Positions 1 to 5,920 of a stretch of DNA of 9,320 nucleotides are shown one piece after another. The first letter of the stretch is position 1, and each line of letters opens with the position of its first letter. The notes beneath the pieces were generated by a model that was not told the origin of the DNA, searched no databases, and saw nothing but the letters and a program-made list of their open reading frames with translations. Location: the NCBI GenBank assembly GCA_910583605.1, contig CAJTXN010000030.1, forward strand, positions 1 to 9,320, read 5' to 3'. The stretch comes from an uncultured Lachnospiraceae bacterium. GTDB taxonomy: Bacteria; Bacillota; Clostridia; Lachnospirales; Lachnospiraceae. A program made the translations under genes and the position numbers.

Positions 1-1258
1 CGTCCATGTCCGTTACCGCACTGGTACTGCCGATATTGTTAAAATGATACAGCAGGTATTCCCCGGTCTCATCTTCCTGTGCCAGAAGACCGTTACCGTA
101 AATATACAGCGTTGTATCCGCCGGTTTTTCTTCTGATAATGACCGTTCCGTTGCCGACAGGATCTGGGACAGGGCGCCGGAATTGTTTTCTACCACATAG
201 CTGGTTTTCGTTGTTCCGGTGGTAACCCCGATCCGGTTGTTTTCCGCATCATATTCATAAGAAGTATCCCCTGCCGATACCAGACGGTTCCTGCAGTCAT
301 AGGTAAAGGATGCCAGTTCCCCGTTTAACGGTCCATAGGTCATGTTTCCGTCCGCATCATATGTTACGGTTTTACCATTATATGTTATCAGACGGTTGGC
401 GGCGTCATATTTCATTGTTACATTGGAAACGGAAGTCTGTTCCCCTGCAACGTTCTCCGACTCAATGGAAGTGATATTTCCTGCCGTATCATACCCATAG
501 GTAAAGCTGTTGACCACCCGGTCCCCATTGAGGTCCGTCTGTCTGGTCAGCTGCCCGCTGGCATCATATTCATACGTTTCCACACTGCCGTCCGGCCGGC
601 TGAGCTTTATCAGCCGTCCGTTTCCGTCATACTCATAAGTAATGACACGGTTCTTCCAGTCCGTCACCGTTTTTAATCTTCCGGTCGGATAGTAGGCATA
701 ACGGATGATCTCCCCACCCGGATAGGTCAGGGTCACCAGGTTCCCAAGGGAATCATAGCCGTATTTTACGGTATTGCCCCTGGCATCCGTGTACTTCGTC
801 ACACGGTTCCGGGCATCATATTCCCTGGTAATGGTTCCGCTCTCATCGGTCACCGTCAGTACATTTCCATTTCCATCATAAGTATAGGATACGGTACCAA
901 GCGCATCGGTCATACCTGTGATTCTGCCCAGAGCATCATACTGATAAGCGGTGGTCTGATTCCTTGCATTTTTCGCTTCCGCCAGCAGCCCTGCCGCATT
1001 ATAGGTATAGGTATTCCTGCTTCCAACCGCATTCACGGATTCCGTCATTCGTCCCATGGTATCATACTGATAGGTTGTGATTCCGCCGTTCGGGTCTGTC
1101 ACCGAAGTGATATTTCCAACTTTATCATAAACGGCGCTGCTTTCCCCGTTTTCAGCATCCACTGCCCGGAGCATTCTTCCAATGGCATCATAGGCATAGG
1201 TGGACACCGCTTCCATTTCGGTTCCCACATACGCTGTCATCTTTGTGGCGCTTCTTTG
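1..1258 (-). CDS. Rhs/YD-repeat protein, middle part (both ends missing)
   Basis: This is the central repeat region of an Rhs-family protein, which forms a large beta-sheet shell that encapsulates and delivers a C-terminal toxin. The minus-strand frame is open from 1258 to the left edge and contains about 16 YD-type repeats (for example YAYDAIGRM, YQYDTMGRM, YEYDGNGRL, YGYDSLGNL). It ends with YLLYHFNNIGSTSAVTD, which resembles the start of the Rhs repeat-associated core domain, so the core and the variable toxin tip should lie to the left of the window. The frame meets a TAA at 1259-1261 just inside the Rep gene, so the N-terminal part is absent and no Shine-Dalgarno-backed start exists; an internal ATG at 1238-1240 is the first possible one. 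The segment is visibly GC-richer than the toxin cassettes. The family call is secure; expression in this form is doubtful. Confidence 0.9.
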
Positions 1259-2064
1259 TTACTAATCTTTTCCAACACTGGTCTCTTCATACCCCTGCTT
1301 GCTGAAAACAATGGCATACCTGTAGGATAATATTTCAAACGTTCACCCTTAATAAATTTCTTATCCTTACCATCCACATTCTTTACTACAATAGATGGAG
1401 AATTACACACATCCTCTTCATTCTCATCACCTTCATATTCCAAATCACTCAAATATGCTTTAAAGTATAATGCCAGACCATCCGCATCATAGACTTTATG
1501 TGTATCTGTGATACCATAACCCCATAATTCAGCAATCACGTTATTCTCAATATAAGGGGCTGGAACATTAAATATAAGCAAAATATGTAAATGCCATGAA
1601 TTATCATGATTTTTACCCTGTGGCTCGGCAACAGTAATACGCTTAAATGATTTCTGGCTGTCAAATATTTCTTCACTCTTGTTCAAATATCGTTGTAACC
1701 TTCGCAGGAACATTTTCCCATCTTCATAAACCTTGGTATGGTCTGTCATGACATCCGCATAAGTCAAGGTAATCCACTTGCAATAACTTGGCTCTGTAGC
1801 ATTACACCGAATCAAGTCCATAAGTCTGTTTATGCTCTTTCTGACACTCTTAGGTGTCTGGTATCGGCTTAAAGATTTCTTTCTCTCTTTGATTTCACCC
1901 GTTTGTTTATCAAGATATTTATTCTTGGAAATATTCTGTATTGGACAACAATTATTATTTCCAGCCGTAAACTGTACTTCTCGGGTGTTTCCGGCAGTTT
2001 TAAATTTTACTTGGCTGGTCTCGTATAGTTTAATTGCATCTGAGTTGACTTTTTTAATTTGCAT
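1237..2064 (-). CDS. HUH-type replication initiation (Rep) protein
   Basis: This is probably a rolling-circle Rep or related HUH endonuclease, which nicks a double-strand origin through a tyrosine and starts strand-displacement replication. Three motif-like blocks occur in the usual order: WITLTYADV (motif 1), the metal-binding HUH block WHLHILLIF with the HLH pair, and a tyrosine motif GLALYFKAYL with Y and K. I chose the ATG at 2062-2064 because AAAGGTG lies 9 nt upstream (2074-2080); the longer ATG at 2088 has no such site. The product is 275 aa. Its last residues overlap the Rhs frame at 1237-1258, so the C-terminus may have been altered by the junction with Rhs. Large hairpins lie upstream at 2183-2268. 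It could derive from an integrated plasmid, a mobilisable element or a single-gene HUH element. Motif evidence is good; the exact family is not established. Confidence 0.72.
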   Translation of the reverse strand: MQIKKVNSDAIKLYETSQVKFKTAGNTREVQFTAGNNNCCPIQNISKNKYLDKQTGEIKERKKSLSRYQTPKSVRKSINRLMDLIRCNATEPSYCKWITLTYADVMTDHTKVYEDGKMFLRRLQRYLNKSEEIFDSQKSFKRITVAEPQGKNHDNSWHLHILLIFNVPAPYIENNVIAELWGYGITDTHKVYDADGLALYFKAYLSDLEYEGDENEEDVCNSPSIVVKNVDGKDKKFIKGERLKYYPTGMPLFSASRGMKRPVLEKISNKEAPQR

Positions 2065-2182
2065 AATAAAACACACCTTTCGCAACAATTTTTTTGTTAC
2101 AAAAAGTACGTTTAAATCAGCATAATGGAAATATATATCAAGTTTTATTCTTTCGTATACCCAAGGGCAAATTTCGCTCTAA

Positions 2183-2206
2183 ATATTCCATTCCTTAATG
2201 GAATAT
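2183..2206. repeat. 10-bp perfect inverted repeat (hairpin 1 upstream of rep)
   Basis: Arms 2183-2192 and 2197-2206 (ATATTCCATT / AATGGAATAT) are perfectly complementary around a 4-nt CCTT loop. It lies about 120 bp upstream of the Rep start. A small hairpin next to a larger one and upstream of rep is what a rolling-circle double-strand origin would look like, but no nick consensus was recognised, so that function is inferred. Confidence 0.75.
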
Positions 2207-2207
2207 A

Positions 2208-2268
2208 AAATAAATCTATCTCCTTACATTAATTGCCTTCGGCATAAGGTAAGAAGATAGATTTATTT
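2208..2268. repeat. Long inverted repeat (14-bp perfect stem, hairpin 2)
   Basis: Arms 2208-2221 (AAATAAATCTATCT) and 2255-2268 are perfectly complementary. After one mismatch the pairing continues for 5 bp (2223-2227 with 2249-2253), and GCC/GGC plus one T-A pair closes the TTC loop at 2238-2240. It lies between a broken small ORF ending at 2318 and the rep gene. It could be a replication origin of the Rep element, an element boundary, or an AT-rich bidirectional terminator. The structure is seen directly; its role is not. Confidence 0.75.
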
Positions 2269-2317
2269 AAAAAGGATTTAGGGAGTTGGGAGTCCTAAAG
2301 TATAACCATAATAAATT

Positions 2318-2490
2318 TTATAATACGTGTATCTTAGGTTCCCACTCTGTAATAATATCAATATTATAATTTTGTGTAATTACAACATAATGTTTTACAT
2401 CTAAAGTTTCCCAAAATCCATCCGCAACTTCTTGTATTTGTTTTGCAAATTCCCCTCCTTTTACTTGATAAATTACATTCTTAAAACCAT
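2318..2490 (-). pseudogene. Small frameshifted ORF, possible second immunity gene
   Basis: An ATG at 2488-2490 has an excellent Shine-Dalgarno (GGAGGTGAT, 2494-2502) but stops after five codons (MVLRM). Restoring one A shortly after the start joins the first four codons to an open frame that would give about 57 aa, starting MVLRNVIYQVKGGEF and ending with EWEPKIHVL at a TAA (2318-2320). It sits 32 nt downstream of the 95-aa putative immunity gene, which suggests the same transcript. The family is not recognised. A single-base deletion or a sequencing error both explain the break. Confidence 0.5.
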
Positions 2491-2522
2491 AATATCACCT
2501 CCAAAGTATGGAAATTGAGAAT

Positions 2523-2810
2523 TTATATGTTAGCATTGTAAGGACTTACTAAAAATTCTACACATTTATCATGTAATTCTATACCTTCATTAATAACTTC
2601 GCCTGTCACAGTATTAACAATATTACATCTTTGCAATTCACCTCCATAACCATCAAACAATTCCATAATTCTATAAATAACTTCGCCTGTTACATCTTTT
2701 AAAAGTTCTTCTGTATTACAATACTTATCTTCTTTACTTAATGAAACATTTACGCAGTATTCTTGTATATATGCTAACTCCTCAAAAAAATTAATCTGTT
2801 CTTTCTTCAT
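2523..2810 (-). CDS. Putative immunity protein of cassette E (95 aa)
   Basis: This small acidic protein is probably the antidote for the Hint-linked toxin immediately upstream. The ATG at 2808-2810 is preceded by AGGAGG (2816-2821), only 1 nt from the toxin stop at 2823-2825, the tight toxin-immunity spacing typical of polymorphic toxin loci. The sequence has no signal peptide or membrane segment, consistent with a cytosolic inhibitor that binds the toxin. It contains two similar TGEVI segments (residues about 41-45 and 69-73, VTGEVIYR and VTGEVINE). I do not recognise a named immunity family; the role rests on position, size and acidity. Confidence 0.7.
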   Translation of the reverse strand: MKKEQINFFEELAYIQEYCVNVSLSKEDKYCNTEELLKDVTGEVIYRIMELFDGYGGELQRCNIVNTVTGEVINEGIELHDKCVEFLVSPYNANI

Positions 2811-2822
2811 AAATTCCTCCTA

Positions 2823-3419
2823 TTAATGATATTTTCCATTATTAAGATTTTCATATAATTGTTTAACATCTTTGTTGCTTGGAGACAAAGTATCAACACC
2901 AACAGTTTTTCCAGTTCTCCCATATATTGTTCCGTTTGGAGCAACATTCCTTACTGGTTGATGCACATGTGGTGATAATCCATAATGTTCCTCTGCTCCT
3001 AACCGCTTAAATTGTCCTCCTGCATTACCTTTACTATTATTAAACCCTGAAGATTTTGTATACAAAGCGACTTCTGGATTAGCATTTTGTTCAACATATC
3101 CCTTAACTGTTCTTTCTCCTAGCTGTGGATTATACCCCTTTGATGAAAATCCTTGTGCTTGATTAGGTTTTGCAACAGTCTTACTATCACTCTTATTCCC
3201 CGTAACTCCACATCCACCAACTTTATTCGCATTATGCACCAGTACACCAGCCTCTGTCACATAATACGTATGGAATTCCTCAACCTCAAAATTATAAACA
3301 ACTACAGCCTCATCCAGTTTTTCCCCATACACTCCGGATATCCTTGCAGCGGAGCCATCCGCCAGTGTCAATAAATCTCCTTCCTTCAGGTCCTTCGCAC
3401 TCACCCACCGGTTTTCCAC
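2823..3419 (-). CDS. Truncated pretoxin-Hint plus C-terminal toxin (cassette E)
   Basis: This is a polymorphic toxin tip. The N-terminal part is a Hint (intein-like autoprotease) domain: HPFWVENRWVSAKDLKEGD, readable just before 3419, and the closing FHTYYVTEAGVLVHNA. The Hint block carrying the N-terminal cysteine is missing. A short linker (NKVGGCGVTGNKSD) leads to the toxin, roughly residues 110-198, with GLSPHVHQPVRN, a DTLSPSNKDVKQLY motif and the terminus NNGKYH. It resembles RNase-like polymorphic toxin domains (Ntox24/Ntox21-like from memory, unverified). The GTG at 3417-3419 has no Shine-Dalgarno, and the frame stays open upstream only to a TAG at 3453-3455, so this is probably an orphan module without its own start. 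The putative immunity gene follows at 2810. Confidence 0.78.
   Translation of the reverse strand: MENRWVSAKDLKEGDLLTLADGSAARISGVYGEKLDEAVVVYNFEVEEFHTYYVTEAGVLVHNANKVGGCGVTGNKSDSKTVAKPNQAQGFSSKGYNPQLGERTVKGYVEQNANPEVALYTKSSGFNNSKGNAGGQFKRLGAEEHYGLSPHVHQPVRNVAPNGTIYGRTGKTVGVDTLSPSNKDVKQLYENLNNGKYH
3185..3242. repeat. 58-bp direct repeat, copy 1 (Hint end/toxin linker)
   Basis: These 58 bp are identical to 9263-9320. They encode the end of the Hint domain and the linker (VHNANKVGGCGVTGNKSD) that precedes two different toxin domains. Identity continues to the right edge of the window, so the full repeat is probably longer. Such shared junctions allow homologous exchange of toxin tips. Confidence 0.95.
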
Positions 3420-3445
3420 CCAGAACGGATGAACCGCCGTGGTTT

Positions 3446-3499
3446 CCCCGCACTAAACAGATGGACCGTGGAATTCCATTCCCAGGACTCTCCCTGCAC
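3446..3499. repeat. 54-bp Rhs repeat, copy 1
   Basis: Matches 4969-5022 at 50 of 54 positions by eye and encodes the QGESW...LFSAG segment of the Rhs C-terminal region. The match ends at the Hint joint on one side and fades soon after on the other, consistent with it being a cassette boundary. Confidence 0.85.
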
Positions 3500-3535
3500 C
3501 ACATAATTGTATAAAATTCTTTCGCTGTCATCAAT
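3446..3535 (-). pseudogene. Rhs C-terminal scrap fused out of frame to the Hint module
   Basis: The minus strand reads DDSERILYNYVVQGESW and then EWNSTVHLFSAG, homologous to the VQGESWDWDSTVQLFSAG part of the cassette D protein. It starts just after a TAG and runs into the Hint sequence in a different frame: the Hint frame has a TAG at 3453-3455. It therefore marks a recombination or deletion joint between an Rhs core fragment and a Hint-toxin fragment. It lies 9 bp beyond the stop of the cassette D immunity gene. Confidence 0.7.
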
Positions 3536-3544
3536 CTAATACTT

Positions 3545-4012
3545 TTATTTTTTAATAATAATTATACCTTTTGGAAAATTGCGTTTTAAACTATTAAATA
3601 GTACTTCTAGTGCTTTTGCTGCTTCTTTTATAACATAAACTTCGTCTACATATTCTTCATTACGTAACTTTACGATACAAAAAGAATTAAGGCACATATA
3701 AAGTGAATTAATAAAGATTATTAAATCATTAGTGTTTGTTATCTTGCTTCCATTATTAACTAATTTATCTATTTCTTTTAATTTGTCTCCTTCTAATGTT
3801 AATGAAGTATATTTATAAATATCTATTTTATTTCCTATTAAATTTTCATAGTAACTCATATTAGTATTTTCATGAAATACTAACGAAGAATTATAAATAT
3901 ATTTCGGGGGATCATGAGAAAACCTTTCTCCTCCCCAATCTATAAAGCATTCTTCAATATTAGCTTTACTAAATTCTTGCTTTTTAATCAAAAAATCAAC
4001 TATAGAATCCAT
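3545..4012 (-). CDS. Putative immunity protein of cassette D (155 aa)
   Basis: An AT-rich 155-aa gene with an ATG at 4010-4012 and AAAGGAG (4019-4025) 6 nt upstream. No signal peptide is visible. The middle has a hydrophobic stretch (LIIFINSLYMCLNSFCIV), more like a helix of a soluble core than a clear membrane span, and the end is basic (NFPKGIIIIKK). The size and its position between two toxin pieces suggest the antidote of the cassette D toxin ending at 4495. The two are now separated by an IS110 remnant. I do not recognise the family. Confidence 0.6.
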   Translation of the reverse strand: MDSIVDFLIKKQEFSKANIEECFIDWGGERFSHDPPKYIYNSSLVFHENTNMSYYENLIGNKIDIYKYTSLTLEGDKLKEIDKLVNNGSKITNTNDLIIFINSLYMCLNSFCIVKLRNEEYVDEVYVIKEAAKALEVLFNSLKRNFPKGIIIIKK

Positions 4013-4099
4013 ATTATTCTCCTTTCTACCACAATATATTTATGGTTAATATCCCTTACAGCCAATAAGAAATTACCCATCTTGTTACTTAACTGTTAG

Positions 4100-4259
4100 A
4101 ATATAAGGCGCAATCGGTATATCGGCTTCCTTGAACTCGACGTCCGTAAATTAATCTGATAACCACATCCTCATTCGCAGCATTGTTTTATGTAGGTTCA
4201 ACCGCCTCTCAGGTGCGTCTGCGTCACACCACAGTAGATTAAAGAGGTAATGAAAAAAA
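4100..4259 (+). other. Non-coding left end of IS110 remnant, possible bridge-RNA relic
   Basis: These 160 bp upstream of the IS110 transposase have no coding frame of note and are GC-richer than the flanks, with small self-complementary spots (GGTTCAACC; GGTG...CACC around 4213-4231). In IS110 elements the non-coding left end encodes the bridge RNA that guides target choice. That this stretch is such a relic is inferred from position only; no conserved bridge-RNA loop was identified. Confidence 0.35.
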
Positions 4260-4494
4260 ATGAACCTTACTGACATTATTATGAACATGAACACAGTAGA
4301 AATTGACGTTTCCAAACGTAAAAGTATAGCTAACCTCCGTCCTAGGAGAAAAGTCGTAGCCAAGTTTTTTGAAGTCACCCATCTATCCGGTGACATCCAT
4401 GTATTAGTTGACCAGAACAAATCCCTCGAAGGCGACTCCCGCATCATCACGGAGTGTACTGGGTGTTACTATGAGCCGCCCATGAACTTACAGC
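4260..4494 (+). pseudogene. IS110-family transposase, N-terminal fragment
   Basis: IS110 transposases are DEDD recombinases with a RuvC-like fold. The reading frame from the ATG at 4260 gives the family's opening: MNTVEIDVSKRKS (first catalytic Asp in EIDVS), RKVVAKFFEVTHLSGDI, KSLEGDSRIITECTGCYYEP (the second acidic residue, usually in an MEHTG-type motif, is still E). Homology stops near 4485-4494, where the sequence becomes the complement of the toxin stop. The plus-strand frame runs on to 4667 but only as the antisense of the toxin gene. The catalytic C-terminal half is gone, so the protein cannot be active. Confidence 0.8.
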
Positions 4495-5175
4495 TTATTT
4501 TTTCCAAAACATACTATGTTCTCCTCGTTGCCATCCACCATCACTACTATCATAATAAAATATATGTTTATGTGGATTTGCATGATCTCCCCTTCCATGA
4601 TTATACCAATGAGTTTCATATAAAGGAACATCATATCCATTTGCTGAAGGCCATGTTCCACCTCTAAATGTTGCTGATTGTCTATATTCTACTCCTGTTT
4701 TAGTACTAGTAGCTCCGCCTAAAACAGTATGAGGTCTTCCTTGCGCTGCCGGGTCAGGCAATGGTATATCACGCCCATTTACCATTTGTCTTTTCAACGG
4801 TATCATATTTCCATTTTCGTCCCTTGGAATATAATTATCACGAGAAGATAAAGAATTCCTTGTATTATTATCTCTCAACGAAGTCTGAATTTCATTTTTA
4901 ACACTGCCATAATGACTTAAATCATCTTTCAGCCCTTTCGCCGACACCACCGTAGTCGTCGCAAACAGCCCCGCACTAAACAGCTGCACCGTGGAATCCC
5001 AGTCCCAGGACTCTCCCTGCACGATATGTTTATCATACAGCGATACGGCTATACTGCCTGTCTGGTAGGACCCCAGCGCTATATTCCCGATACGGCCCAC
5101 AATCTTCGAACCATACCGCACCATCTTGCTCACCTTCGAGCAGCCTTTCGCAGTTTTACCTACGGCTCCGATCAC
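4495..5175 (-). CDS. Rhs C-terminal region plus unrecognised His-rich toxin (cassette D)
   Basis: The first third is the helical, Gly/Ala-rich Rhs linker that follows the core (IGAVGKTAKGCSKVSKMV, then LYDKHIVQGESWDWDS and LFSAGLFATTTVV). The last 110 or so residues look like a separate toxin domain: PLPDPAAQGRPHTVLGG, YRQSATFRGGTWPSANG, then a dense block WYNHGRGDHANPHKHIFYYD, which could form a histidine/aspartate active site. I cannot name the family. The apparent start is a GTG at 5173-5175 without a Shine-Dalgarno, and the same frame continues upstream as IPSWEDV, so it is an internal piece of a broken Rhs gene. Its putative immunity gene (3545-4012) is cut off by an IS110 remnant. Confidence 0.7.
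   Translation of the reverse strand: MIGAVGKTAKGCSKVSKMVRYGSKIVGRIGNIALGSYQTGSIAVSLYDKHIVQGESWDWDSTVQLFSAGLFATTTVVSAKGLKDDLSHYGSVKNEIQTSLRDNNTRNSLSSRDNYIPRDENGNMIPLKRQMVNGRDIPLPDPAAQGRPHTVLGGATSTKTGVEYRQSATFRGGTWPSANGYDVPLYETHWYNHGRGDHANPHKHIFYYDSSDGGWQRGEHSMFWKK
4969..5022. repeat. 54-bp Rhs repeat, copy 2
   Basis: The partner of 3446-3499 (50/54 identical). It encodes VQGESWDWDSTVQLFSAG within the cassette D reading frame and is the more complete of the two copies. Confidence 0.85.
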
Positions 5176-5361
5176 ATCTTCCCAGCTTGGAATCGCACAT
5201 AACCAGTATAAATCCTAATACATCCAGCAACCCATGCCCTAGTACGGACCAGCTGGTAAACGGACTTAACCCAAATGGGTCCGTCAGTTTCACCAGATTT
5301 CCCTAGCAGTATGCATACTGATTCAATGTCGGACTGCTAACAAACTCCAGCTAGCAGTCCC
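5176..5361 (-). pseudogene. Rhs core end with nonsense codon and frameshift
   Basis: The minus strand reads LEFVSSPTLNQYAYC, stop (TAG), GNLVKLTDPFGLSPFTSW, SVLGHGLLDVLGFI. This is the end of an Rhs core, including the DPFG-type boundary where toxin tips are normally joined. The TAG replaces a sense codon expected between YAYC and GN. After GFI the frame shifts to continue as IPSWEDVIGAVGK into the cassette D protein. Upstream, the Rhs match breaks off at about 5361 at a TAG and an inverted repeat. It is thus a displaced Rhs 3' end that can no longer be translated as one protein. Confidence 0.8.
5331..5360. repeat. 9-bp perfect inverted repeat at the Rhs fragment edge
   Basis: Arms 5331-5339 (GGACTGCTA) and 5352-5360 (TAGCAGTCC) are perfect complements, extendable by a G-T type and a C-G pair. 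The hairpin sits where Rhs homology begins and separates it from AT-rich sequence after the cassette C immunity gene. It may be a terminator-like or rearrangement structure; no T-run follows. Confidence 0.5.
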
Positions 5362-5446
5362 TGATCTCACTCTCCTAAACCAACAAAATGTTGTCATAAA
5401 TATAGAAGATTTTTTTACATATAAAGTTTATAAATAAATCAAATCA

Positions 5447-5833
5447 TTACATTTTATAATATATATTAATGCTACTCACATTACTTCGTGCATCAAACTC
5501 TGATTGAATCTTTCCCCAACTATACTCCTTTCCATTTTCTATTTTTTCTAGGCTCAAAATATTATCATGTTTTTTCTTACGTCTCTTTTCATTATCTTCT
5601 GATATTATTTCATCACAATTAACTAATGATACCATATATATTTTATCTTTTTTAAAAAAGAGACTTACCATATATTTTCGTCCTTCAATTATTTGATATT
5701 CATTTAAATATATCATTCTCACATTATTTTGCCCATTAAAATATGGAGTTTTTTTGAAATCCTCATAACTGAAATTTGGTGAAAATATTAAATTGTCATT
5801 GATCTTTATAATACCTTTTTTTAAATCAATCAA
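5447..5833 (-). CDS. Orphan putative immunity protein (128 aa, TTG start)
   Basis: A small lysine-rich cytosolic protein with no signal peptide. Its C-terminus (YSWGKIQSEFDARSNVSSI followed by NIYY) resembles endings I recall from small immunity-like proteins of contact-dependent toxin loci, but I cannot name the family. The start is a TTG at 5831-5833 with AAAGGAG (5840-5846) 6 nt upstream; the next in-frame Met is about 40 residues in, so TTG is preferred. No toxin precedes it: only 8 bp separate its Shine-Dalgarno from the IS3 element end at 5855, and beyond the IS lies a different putative immunity gene. The toxin of this module has been lost. Confidence 0.62.
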   Translation of the reverse strand: MIDLKKGIIKINDNLIFSPNFSYEDFKKTPYFNGQNNVRMIYLNEYQIIEGRKYMVSLFFKKDKIYMVSLVNCDEIISEDNEKRRKKKHDNILSLEKIENGKEYSWGKIQSEFDARSNVSSINIYYKM

Positions 5834-5854
5834 ATTTATCTCCTTTACTTAAAA

Positions 5855-5892
5855 TGTTGTGATATAACATAGTTGTAACAACTCGACCTAAT
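5855..5892. repeat. IS3-family left inverted repeat (IRL)
   Basis: 38 bp, imperfectly complementary to 7094-7131 (29/38). It contains a short palindrome AGTTGT-A-ACAACT (5871-5883) and the -35 box of the transposase promoter. Confidence 0.85.
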
Positions 5893-5902
5893 AAGATATA
5901 AT
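5873..5902 (+). promoter_or_regulatory. Putative transposase promoter
   Basis: TTGTAA (5873-5878) as -35, an 18-bp spacer and a perfect TATAAT (5897-5902) as -10, upstream of the orfA Shine-Dalgarno AGGAGG (5906-5911). The -35 lies inside the left inverted repeat, so transposase binding could repress it. Confidence 0.6.
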
Positions 5903-5920
5903 ATTAGGAGGAAATGAGGT

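Larger units (their letters stand above)
4085..4494 (+). mobile_element. IS110-family remnant (left part)
   Basis: An IS110 transposase start on the plus strand, with GC-richer upstream sequence, is wedged between the cassette D toxin stop (4495) and its putative immunity gene (4012). Only the N-terminal coding part remains, and the right part of the element is missing. The left boundary is uncertain (about 4085-4110) and was placed by the change in base composition; the right boundary is where transposase homology stops at the toxin stop codon. Confidence 0.6.

Noticed and set aside
1..1236. Tandem DNA repeat or CRISPR-like periodicity
   Set aside because: The recurring GCATCATA-type motif is the codon trace of YD-repeats in a protein, with variable spacing and no conserved spacer structure.
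1832..2125. 97-codon plus-strand ORF
   Set aside because: Antisense to the well-supported Rep gene, with no ribosome binding site and no recognisable protein.
3310..3534. 74-codon minus-strand ORF starting MMTAKEFYT
   Set aside because: It is the wrong frame across the Rhs scrap and Hint joint; the meaningful protein similarity lies in the two other frames.
4190..4205. tRNA-like T-arm (GGTTCAACC) upstream of the IS110 fragment
   Set aside because: No acceptor, D or anticodon arms or CCA could be placed around it.
4151..4450. 99-codon minus-strand ORF
   Set aside because: Antisense to the IS110 transposase fragment.
4494..4667. Plus-strand continuation of the IS110 transposase frame
   Set aside because: From about 4494 the frame is only the antisense of the toxin C-terminus; no transposase similarity remains.
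5307..5320. 14-bp perfect palindrome CAGTATGCATACTG
   Set aside because: It encodes the conserved NQYAYC of the Rhs core, so the symmetry is most likely a coding coincidence.
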